From positions 124,001-188,000 of the forward strand of contig NZ_JAFCKF010000002.1 of assembly GCF_018130545.1 (NCBI RefSeq): DNA of 64,000 nt, written 5' to 3'. Numbering within the stretch: the stretch's first letter is position 1; each line of letters starts with the position of its first letter. The position numbers and the translations under genes were made by a program. Origin of the DNA: Bradyrhizobium tropiciagri. GTDB lineage: Bacteria > Pseudomonadota > Alphaproteobacteria > Rhizobiales > Xanthobacteraceae. Below are positions 8,320 to 14,845 of the stretch, one piece after another. The notes beneath the pieces are model-generated. The model was not told the origin of the DNA. It worked only from the letters and a program-made list of their open reading frames with translations, and did no database searches.

Positions 8320-9147
8320 CTATCGATAGAACGCGTTCGGCGGCACGCCGAAATGCCTACGGAACATCGCGGTAAAGGCGCTCTGGCTGGCATAGCCGGC
8401 ATCGAGCGCGACATCGACCACACGTGCGCCCTGCGCAAGGCGTTCGAGCGCGAACAGCAGGCGCGCCTGCTGGCGCCATTCGCCGAACGTCATGCCGGTT
8501 TCCCTGGCGAACAGGCGATGGATCGTCTTCGATGTCAGCTTCAGGCGGCGCGCCCATTGCTCGGCAGTCGAGGCATCATCCGGGCGGGCCACCAGCGCCT
8601 TGCAGATCCGCGCCAGCCTGATGTCGCGCGGCATCGGCAGATGCAGCGGCAGCACATCGATTTCGCGCAGCTGGTCGAGCAGCACCCGCATCAGGCGCTC
8701 GTCGCTCGTGCCGGGGGCGTAGTCCAGCGGCACCCGCATCGCGGCGACGAACAATTCGCGCAGCAGCGGCGAGACCGTGAAGACGCAGCTGGTCTGCGGC
8801 AGATTGGGCGCCGTGCTGGCATCGACGAACACGGTGCGGATCTTGACCGCGCCGCACATCCGGACCTCGTGTTCGAGATCGGCGACCAGCCACACTGCGC
8901 GATTGGGCGGCACCACCCAGGTGCCCTCGGCGCAGCGCACGATCATCACGCCCTCGATCGCGTAGAGCAGCTGGCCGCGCGGATGCGCATGCAGGCCGGT
9001 CGACGCGCCGCTCGGATAGTCGATCTCCATCGCCGCCATCGGCCGCGCCGTGGCGTGATAGTCGAGGTGCCGTGTGATCAGCTCGTCCAACACGTCTTCA
9101 TCTCGCAAGTCCCAATCGCATGTCCCAATCTCGCTAGGTGCGGTCAT
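8320..9147 (-). CDS. AraC family transcriptional regulator with cupin sensor
   Basis: 275 residues from ATG 9147 (MTAPSEIG). The cupin sensor has the metal-type pattern STGLHAHPRGQLLYAIEGV followed by WVVPPNRAVWLVADLEHEV. The C-terminal AraC DNA-binding pair ends with ALDAGYASQSAFTAMFRRHFGVPPNAFYR. This YdeC/AraC_binding layout often controls an adjacent exporter. Here a DMT exporter is divergently transcribed 70 bases away, with an inverted repeat between the two genes. A longer frame with an earlier start would run into that repeat and is disfavoured. Confidence 0.9.
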   Translation of the reverse strand: MTAPSEIGTCDWDLRDEDVLDELITRHLDYHATARPMAAMEIDYPSGASTGLHAHPRGQLLYAIEGVMIVRCAEGTWVVPPNRAVWLVADLEHEVRMCGAVKIRTVFVDASTAPNLPQTSCVFTVSPLLRELFVAAMRVPLDYAPGTSDERLMRVLLDQLREIDVLPLHLPMPRDIRLARICKALVARPDDASTAEQWARRLKLTSKTIHRLFARETGMTFGEWRQQARLLFALERLAQGARVVDVALDAGYASQSAFTAMFRRHFGVPPNAFYR

Positions 9148-9183
9148 TCTAGCGTGAGACGGACTTCGGCGCGACAGGTAGTT

Positions 9184-9204
9184 GTTGGTGGGTCCTTCAC
9201 CAAC
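9184..9204. promoter_or_regulatory. Inverted repeat in AraC/DMT divergent promoter
   Basis: GTTGGTG and CACCAAC form a perfect 7-bp inverted repeat around a 7-base spacer. It lies 37 bases from the AraC start and 14 bases before the DMT start, so it could be an operator or a leader hairpin. Confidence 0.45.
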
Positions 9205-9217
9205 TCGCTGCCGGGTC

Positions 9218-10126
9218 ATGTTCAAACAGAAAGCTGCACTGCTCTATCCATTCGTTGCCATCGTGCTGTGGGCCGGCAACGTCATCGTCTCCCGCCTCTC
9301 GGCGCATACGATCGGTCCGCAGGCGATCACCTTCTACCGCCTGCTGGTCGCGGTGCTCTTGATGTCGCCGTTCGTCGCGCCTGCTGCGTGGCGCAATCGC
9401 CGCGCGATCTGGCCGCATCTTGGTCCGCTCGCGATCCTCGGCTTCCTTGCGATGTGCCTGTTCCAGAGCTTGTCGTATCTGGCGGCCGAGACCACCACCG
9501 CGACCAACATGGCCGTGTTTACTGCGCTGACGCCGCTGTTGACGGTCGCGCTCAGTGCCGCGCTACTCGGCGAGCAGCCGACGCTTGGCATGATCTGCGG
9601 CGCGCCGTTGTCGTTTGCGGGGCTGGTCTATCTCGTCAGCGGCGGCGACTTGCCGGCGCTGGTGCAGAACGGCGTGCACGCGGGCGACGCGCTGATGCTG
9701 CTCGCCGCAATCGTCTACGCGCTGTATGGCGTGCTGCTGAAGCGTTGGAATCTGCCGATCACCGGATGGCAGTCGACCTACATGCAGGCGCTGTGCGCGC
9801 TGGCCGTGATGTTTCCCGCATTTCTCGCGACCCCGGCCGCGCTGCGTCAGTTCAACGGCGCGACGCTGCCGCTGATCCTCTATGCCGGCGCGCTGGCCTC
9901 GGTGGTGCTGCCGTTCCTCTGGATCCGCGGCGTCGCACAGCTTGGCCCGAACCGCTGCGCGATCTTCATGAACTTGCTGCCGGTGCTGACGGCTGTAGCT
10001 GCGATTGCGATGCTGGGTGAACCGGTCAGGCCCTTCCACGTCATCGGCGGCGGCCTCGCGCTACTCGGCGTCGCCTGCGCGCAGGCCTTCCCGCGGCCGC
10101 TGAAGACCGCGCGCGATGCGCGATAG
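9218..10126 (+). CDS. DMT superfamily (EamA) exporter
   Basis: 302 residues with ten predicted membrane segments arranged as two EamA repeats. Landmarks are LWAGNVIVSRLSAHTIGPQAITFYRLLVA in the first repeat and PITGWQSTYMQALCAL, followed by RGVAQLGPNRCAIFMNLLPVLTA, in the second. Such proteins export amino acids, nucleosides or drugs across the inner membrane. ATG 9218 is used because family members start just before the first hydrophobic segment; a TTG 12 codons upstream would run through the inverted repeat at 9184-9204. It is divergent from an AraC regulator that probably controls it. Confidence 0.9.
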   Translation: MFKQKAALLYPFVAIVLWAGNVIVSRLSAHTIGPQAITFYRLLVAVLLMSPFVAPAAWRNRRAIWPHLGPLAILGFLAMCLFQSLSYLAAETTTATNMAVFTALTPLLTVALSAALLGEQPTLGMICGAPLSFAGLVYLVSGGDLPALVQNGVHAGDALMLLAAIVYALYGVLLKRWNLPITGWQSTYMQALCALAVMFPAFLATPAALRQFNGATLPLILYAGALASVVLPFLWIRGVAQLGPNRCAIFMNLLPVLTAVAAIAMLGEPVRPFHVIGGGLALLGVACAQAFPRPLKTARDAR

Positions 10127-10232
10127 ATCACAGGGATCGGCGATCTCGCCGTTTTGATCAGAGGCGAGAGGCCAGGGCGGAATGGAGGGTTACGGACGGC
10201 GATCACCTGTTCATTGAAACGGAGTGATCGCG

Positions 10233-10472
10233 ATGCGTGTCGCCTTACGGGTGTCCTTGCGTATGTCCTTGGCCCTGACGTTGCCCCTTGTGATCCCTTG
10301 GAGTGCGGCTGCCGACGCCGCAACGGCGCATCATCGGCGCGTGCGACAGCACCTCATGATTGCTCCAAGCGAACAGGCTGTGCCGTCGGGCTGGTACAGA
10401 TATCCAGGCTTCGGGCCGATCCCGCCGGGCGAGAACCGGAATCTCGATCCGTCGACCCGCGGCAGCGGCTGA
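10233..10472 (+). CDS. Small exported protein, unknown function
   Basis: 79 residues. A signal peptide (MRVALRVSLRMSLALTLPLVIPWSAAADA) is followed by a short, Pro- and Gly-rich mature chain with PSGWYRYPGFGPIPPGENRNLDP. ATG 10233 has GGAG eight bases upstream; GTG 10224 overlaps that site and is unlikely. The mature part of about 50 residues has no cysteine and no known domain. It is the first of several small envelope proteins in this stretch. Function unknown. Confidence 0.75.
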   Translation: MRVALRVSLRMSLALTLPLVIPWSAAADAATAHHRRVRQHLMIAPSEQAVPSGWYRYPGFGPIPPGENRNLDPSTRGSG

Positions 10473-10607
10473 CGTCGTCAGGTACACACCGACGCTGCCG
10501 CCGTGTACCTGAGTGACCCGCCTCTCATCAATTCCGGAACAGTTCGACCAGAGTTCCGGCCAGGGCGATGCAATGGTGTGTCGGCCCAATGTGGAGGAGG
10601 GTAAATC

Positions 10608-10832
10608 ATGCGTTCCATTTCACTGAGCTTCGCCGTCGCCATCGCGATTGCTCTGTTCACGTTCGGTCAGTCGGCCTCTGCCGCCCCGATCGGGGCCGTC
10701 GTGAAGGCGTGCGACAGAACCGAAGGCTGCAACTACACCCTGAACAAGGCCGGAGACCTGTCCGGTTGCTCGAAGAAGGCCTGCTTCTACTGTCCCAACG
10801 ACGGTAAGCGGCAGTGCATCGGGATTCAGTAG
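10608..10832 (+). CDS. Small exported cysteine-rich protein
   Basis: 74 residues: a signal peptide of ~25 residues ending SASAAP, then a compact mature domain with six cysteines (ACDRTEGCNY, GCSKKACFYCPND, RQCIGI), enough for three disulfides in the periplasm. A strong ribosome site (GGAGGAGG) precedes ATG 10608, and a clear terminator hairpin follows, so it forms its own transcription unit. The cysteine spacing resembles no family I can name. Confidence 0.82.
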   Translation: MRSISLSFAVAIAIALFTFGQSASAAPIGAVVKACDRTEGCNYTLNKAGDLSGCSKKACFYCPNDGKRQCIGIQ

Positions 10833-10836
10833 AATG

Positions 10837-10867
10837 GCAAGGGGCCTGTCTCTGGCGGGCCCCTTGC
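10837..10867 (+). terminator. Rho-independent terminator-like hairpin
   Basis: GCAAGGGGCC and GGCCCCTTGC form a perfect 10-bp stem with an 11-base loop, four bases after the stop of the cysteine-rich gene, followed by TTCC. Confidence 0.75.
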
Positions 10868-10910
10868 TTCCGAGTCACTGTGCCGCGGCGGTGAGCACCT
10901 CGTGCCGGGA

Positions 10911-11159
10911 TCACCCGATGACGCGCTTCTCGAGTGTGGCGATGGTGCCCTTGAGATTGGCGCAGCGCTCGTTGAGCGACCTTGCCAAACTCGGATACCT
11001 TGCGTCCGACCGATCATAAACTCCCGCGCGCGCTTCTTCGGTCGCGATGTCGGCTTCGATCTGCTGGCAGGCGCTGACCAGATCGGACAGCATGTTGCTG
11101 ATCGTCGACGCGCGTCCGGCACGTCCGCGAGCTGTCTCAAAACGATGATGCATGTTCAT
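10911..11159 (-). CDS. Small helical protein, unknown function
   Basis: 82 residues from ATG 11159 (MNMHHRFETARGR), with GGAG upstream at normal spacing. The sequence is predicted almost fully helical with heptad-like hydrophobics (STISNMLSDLVSACQQIEADIATEEA, then SLARSLNERCANLKGTIATLEKRV), which suggests a two-helix hairpin or coiled coil. There is no signal peptide. It lies 164 bases downstream of a secreted TPR-like gene on the same strand. I do not recognise a family. Confidence 0.65.
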   Translation of the reverse strand: MNMHHRFETARGRAGRASTISNMLSDLVSACQQIEADIATEEARAGVYDRSDARYPSLARSLNERCANLKGTIATLEKRVIG

Positions 11160-11323
11160 TTGCGGGCTCCGAATGTCTGGGTTCGGCACACCGGAAGCAG
11201 CTGGCGCCGAACTGTTCACGGATACATCGCAAGTATCCTGCCAGTCGCGGGTCCGTAGGAATACGGTCGGAGCGGGTCTGGCGCGACCTATGCCGCCGGG
11301 CGCCGACAGATGGGTCTCGCCGA

Positions 11324-12004
11324 CTAGTCTCGGCGCCACGCCGGAATGCAGGCGCTGAGCGTGGCGCGCTTGTAGTCGCGCGCGGCATCCTGATCTCCGG
11401 TTTGTTCGGCAAACCTGATTGCGGCCTCCATGTCCTGGACGGCGGACGCGCTGTCGCAGAACAGGCTGTGAATGTCGGCCCGGTATCGATAGGCCCTGTA
11501 GTTCATCGGGTTGTATGACAGCGCCAGATTGTAGTTGTTTTGCTCCTCAGTGGCACCTCGGCGTGCTTCATCCGACTGGCTGTTGAAGTTGGCGAGGCGA
11601 TTGAGTGACTGCAGTGTCCCGAGCTCCGTGTAACGGAGAGACATCGCGCCAAGACTCGCAGGCAGTACTTCGCGCGACGGAGATGGTTGCGTCACCGCAA
11701 CGTTCGCGCGTTCAATTTCGATCTTCTTGTATTTTATGGCGTTGGCGTAGTCTCGCAAGCTTTGGAACGTGTTCGATATTTCGCTGTTGATCGGCGCAAG
11801 ATAGGCTGTCGAGAGCCGTCGATCGCTCAACAGGTTCAGGCATGCCCGTATCTTGGCCTGCGGCGGCAAGACATCGCGACATTCCCTGTCGACCACACGC
11901 CACGTGTCCCGCGCGTGCGCCGTCGGCGGTGTCTGCGCAGCCGGCAGAACGACAGCCAGCGCGAAGCAGATCGCTATCCTGAGGCCGCGGCTTGGGCCGT
12001 TCAT
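11324..12004 (-). CDS. Exported TPR-like protein, unknown function
   Basis: 226 residues starting at ATG 12004. A signal peptide (MNGPSRGLRIAICFALAVVLPAAQTPPTAHA) precedes a helical domain in which the C-terminal third reads like degenerate tetratricopeptide repeats: YNLALSYNPMNYRAYRYRADIHSLFCDSASAVQDMEAAIRFAEQTGDQDAARDY. Four cysteines occur in the mature part (two near the start, two near the end). TPR proteins of the periplasm usually scaffold envelope complexes. No partner is evident beyond the neighbouring small genes. Confidence 0.72.
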   Translation of the reverse strand: MNGPSRGLRIAICFALAVVLPAAQTPPTAHARDTWRVVDRECRDVLPPQAKIRACLNLLSDRRLSTAYLAPINSEISNTFQSLRDYANAIKYKKIEIERANVAVTQPSPSREVLPASLGAMSLRYTELGTLQSLNRLANFNSQSDEARRGATEEQNNYNLALSYNPMNYRAYRYRADIHSLFCDSASAVQDMEAAIRFAEQTGDQDAARDYKRATLSACIPAWRRD

Positions 12005-12353
12005 TTCAATTCTTCTTATGTCCAAATTCTTTCTATGTCTTCGCGTTCAGCCCGATCCCGACCAGCCGGCGGATCGTGCATGATGATTTGATGCCAAATA
12101 ATCCGGCCGAGGGGAAGCTGACACGCAGCATGGATGGGCGCAAAAGTGGGGCCGTTCGTGACTGGGAAAGACCGAACGGCCCCAGCCGGCCCGTAGCACC
12201 AAAATGGAAGAAAGCGGCCGGCGCTCCAGCTACGACGTCGCCCGACAAATGGTTTCACCGGCCAAGCGAGGTCGCGGCCGTTCGATCCCTTTCGAGCAGT
12301 TGGATCAGCTCACCTTTGCTCCCTTTACCGTGTCTTCGAGGAACGGCTGCTCG
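12005..12353. other. Intergenic region without a supported gene
   Basis: About 350 bases between two minus-strand genes. Short frames are present on both strands but none has a plausible ribosome site or a recognisable product. Confidence 0.45.
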
Positions 12354-12635
12354 CTATGAGTGCGCAGGGCCCGCTTGGCGACAGGTCGTTAAAACGAACG
12401 CCGCCTTGCTGCATTGCCATTGGCTGCCAAGCGCAGCGCTCGAGACAGGCCGCGGGGCAGCAACGATCGCCAGCATGACAACCATGCAAGCCAGCGACGT
12501 TGCGAAGACGAACCTGGTTGCTTTGGACGAGAAGCACTGCCGTAGCCAGGGGCCCAGGTCGGCGGAGCGACGAAGCTGGGCATTGTGCAAAACCTGGTCG
12601 AGATCCTGGAATTGAACGCCACTGTCTTGCTGCAT
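12354..12635 (-). CDS. Small single-pass membrane protein, unknown function
   Basis: 93 residues from ATG 12635 (MQQDSGVQFQDLDQVL), chosen because GGAG lies seven bases upstream. An N-terminal amphipathic segment of ~40 residues is followed by one membrane segment (FVFATSLACMVVMLAIVAAP). The short C-terminal domain has two cysteines (QWQCSKAAFVLTTCRQAG), probably periplasmic and able to form one disulfide. No family is recognised. It fits the local pattern of small envelope proteins. Confidence 0.68.
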   Translation of the reverse strand: MQQDSGVQFQDLDQVLHNAQLRRSADLGPWLRQCFSSKATRFVFATSLACMVVMLAIVAAPRPVSSAALGSQWQCSKAAFVLTTCRQAGPAHS

Positions 12636-12831
12636 GGCTCTACTCCGGAAAATATTCAGGTGAATGAAAACAATAGGGGGATGCTGGTCGCGGTTTGTTG
12701 CGGGCTCGCTTCGTGGCAGTGGAAATGATGTTTCGTTCACGTGGAGGTGACTGCCGGTTCAGGGCAGGCGGGGGCTTGAACCGCGGCAGCAGGTAAGGAT
12801 CGGCAGTATGGCGCTCCTCCCAGAATTGCCG

Positions 12832-13800
12832 TCATGCGGCGAGCGCGGTGACCGGGTGCCGGCGGTGCGCGGCGATGCAGGACAGGACGCTGGCGACGAC
12901 CAGGCCGAAGGCGGCAATCTCCAGCACAGTTGGCAGGCGTTGCTCCCACACGAAGCCGTAGAGGAGCGCGAACAGGGTTTCGAACAGGATCATCTGGCCG
13001 ACCATGGTCAGCGGCAGCAGCCGACTCATTCGATTCCACAGCGCATTGCCGATGACGGAGGCGAGGATCGCCACGCCCAGCGACACGCCACCGAGTTGAA
13101 GCCATGCTCCGGCATCGTGATGGATAGGCTCGGCCAGCACCGAGACCGGAACCAGCGCGATAGCCTGCGCGCCGGTCACGATGCCGGTGAGCAGATTCCA
13201 GTCATGCGCAGACAGATGGTCGAGACGAACAAGGCAGCGGCTGTTGCCGACCGCATAGGCTGTCCACGATACGAGCGCGCCGATCGCGCAGATCAAGCCC
13301 ACCATCTGCGTGGCAGCGGATCCTGAAATGGGCATCGCTACGGCCTGCCACCCGATGCAAATTGCGCCCGCCGCGCAGAGCAGCAACGAGGGGAGGAGGC
13401 GTTGCAGGGGAATGGCATCGCGGTCGCGACTGCCGATGATCGTCACCGCGACGGGCAGGAAGCCGATCACGAGTGAGGTCATGGCGATCCCGCCAGCCTG
13501 CACCGCAGTCGACAGCAAGACAAAGTAGAGCGTGTTGCCGGCGAACGCGAGCCAGGTGAGCGACAGCCAGTCGTGCCGCGTCAGTCTGTCGATCAGTGTG
13601 CGCCAGCGCGGAATGATGAGAACGGCCGAGATGATGCCATAGCTTGCGTAACGGCCGATCGCGAGCTGGAGCGGGGTGAACGTCCGCACGAGCTCCGGCG
13701 CGAGGAAGACGAGCCCCCAGAGGGCTCCGGCGCCCAAGCCGCAGGCCAGGCCCACCCAGGTCCGATCGGTGCCGGGCGAGCCGGCGATGGCGATGCTCAT
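12832..13800 (-). CDS. DMT-type multidrug/metabolite exporter
   Basis: 322 residues from ATG 13800 (MSIAIAGSPG) with about ten membrane segments. Landmarks include LACGLGAGALWGLVFLAPELVRTFTPLQLAIGRYASYG in the first EamA-like half and NALWNRMSRLLPLTMVGQMILFETLFALLYGFVWEQRLP in the second. It resembles the multidrug-resistance efflux transporter group of the DMT superfamily. An Lrp/AsnC gene is divergent 92 bases away, a layout common for amino-acid exporters, so an amino acid or analogue is a fair guess for the substrate. Confidence 0.87.
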   Translation of the reverse strand: MSIAIAGSPGTDRTWVGLACGLGAGALWGLVFLAPELVRTFTPLQLAIGRYASYGIISAVLIIPRWRTLIDRLTRHDWLSLTWLAFAGNTLYFVLLSTAVQAGGIAMTSLVIGFLPVAVTIIGSRDRDAIPLQRLLPSLLLCAAGAICIGWQAVAMPISGSAATQMVGLICAIGALVSWTAYAVGNSRCLVRLDHLSAHDWNLLTGIVTGAQAIALVPVSVLAEPIHHDAGAWLQLGGVSLGVAILASVIGNALWNRMSRLLPLTMVGQMILFETLFALLYGFVWEQRLPTVLEIAAFGLVVASVLSCIAAHRRHPVTALAA

Positions 13801-13892
13801 GCAAGTCCTCGTTGCGAACGAGCGGGGAATAGCATCGCATCGACGAGCAATGCGCTCTTGCTTCGGGGGTAAAATGCAACAAATACTCGCCC

Positions 13893-14381
13893 ATGAGCCG
13901 AGCATCTTCAGCGGCAGGGCGCACACTGGACAGCTTCGACCGTGCGATCCTCCGCATCATCCAGCGTGACAACAAGACGCCGCAGCGCTCGATCGCTGAG
14001 GCGGTGAATCTATCGGCTGCCGCCGTGCAACGGCGCATCGCGGCGATGGAGGCAGCCGGCGTGATCGAGCGGAACGTCGCGATCGTCGACACCAAGACGG
14101 TTCAGATGGCGATTACCGCTATCGTTGAGGTGCGCCTGACCGATGAGCGACTGCATACCGTCGACATGGCCAAATCTCTGTTCCGCGACGCGCCTGAGGT
14201 TCAGCAGTGCTACTACGTCACCGGCGGCATCAGCTTCATGCTGGTGATCGTCTCACCGGACATGGCCGCCTATGAAGCGACAACGCGGCGATTGTTCGCG
14301 CAGAACGAGGCGGTGGCGAGCTTCCGCAGTCTCATCGCGCTCGACCGTGTGAAGGTTGGCGCCGAGATCGTGATTCCCTGA
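13893..14381 (+). CDS. Lrp/AsnC family transcriptional regulator
   Basis: 162 residues. The N-terminal helix-turn-helix (TLDSFDRAILRIIQRDNKTPQRSIAEAVNLSAAAVQRRIAAMEAAGVI, residues ~11-60) is a textbook AsnC domain and is followed by the RAM ligand-binding domain (AITAIVEVRLTDE through YYVTGGISFMLVIVSPDMAAYEATTRRLF). These regulators form octamers that sense amino acids. Divergent from the DMT exporter at 12832-13800, which it most likely controls. ATG 13893 is the family-consistent start. Confidence 0.93.
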   Translation: MSRASSAAGRTLDSFDRAILRIIQRDNKTPQRSIAEAVNLSAAAVQRRIAAMEAAGVIERNVAIVDTKTVQMAITAIVEVRLTDERLHTVDMAKSLFRDAPEVQQCYYVTGGISFMLVIVSPDMAAYEATTRRLFAQNEAVASFRSLIALDRVKVGAEIVIP

Positions 14382-14503
14382 AATCGCCAGGCGGCTATCG
14401 AAGCGTTTGCGCAGCCTTATCCGGGATCGGCTTCAGCAGACGCAAAGGCGGGGGTAGCTGCGGCAACGATGCCGTGATCGCAGCCATCGGTACATTGGTG
14501 TGA

Positions 14504-14596
14504 TGGCGGAGAGGGAGGGATTCGAACCCTCGATACAGCTTGAGACCGTATGACGCTTTAGCAAAGCGTTGCCTTCAGCCACTCGGCCACCTCTCC
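14504..14596 (-). tRNA. tRNA-Ser (anticodon GCU)
   Basis: Read on the minus strand, the gene starts GGAGAGGTGGCCGAGTGG and ends CCTCTCCGCCA. The acceptor stem GGAGAGG/CCTCTCC is perfect, the T arm GGTTCGAATCC is intact, and a long variable arm typical of class II serine tRNAs is present. The anticodon loop reads TTTGCTAAA, giving GCU for AGC/AGU codons. The CCA end is encoded. It sits between the accessory stretch and the core block, a position where integrative elements often insert, but no integrase or duplicated tRNA end was seen. Confidence 0.96.
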
Positions 14597-14845
14597 AATG
14601 GGGCCGATATGCCCGAGTGGGCGCTGAGCCGCAAGCGGCAGATTCAGATTGCGACAAGGTGATTTAGCGGCAACTCGGTCGCCGGCGGCCCGCGGGCGGG
14701 CACTGAGCCTTTATATCGCGCATCTATTTGGTGGCACGGGCCCGAAGGCCGGATAAAAATGTAAGTTGTAACAATGGCTTAGACGCAAGCTGGTTGAAGC
14801 CGGAAGCGGCCGGACGCAAGTCTGTTGAAAACCGGCCGAAGCGGC

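Noticed and set aside
14433-14657. A 74-codon minus-strand frame across the tRNA
   Set aside because: It overlaps tRNA-Ser on the same strand and has no ribosome site; a spurious frame.
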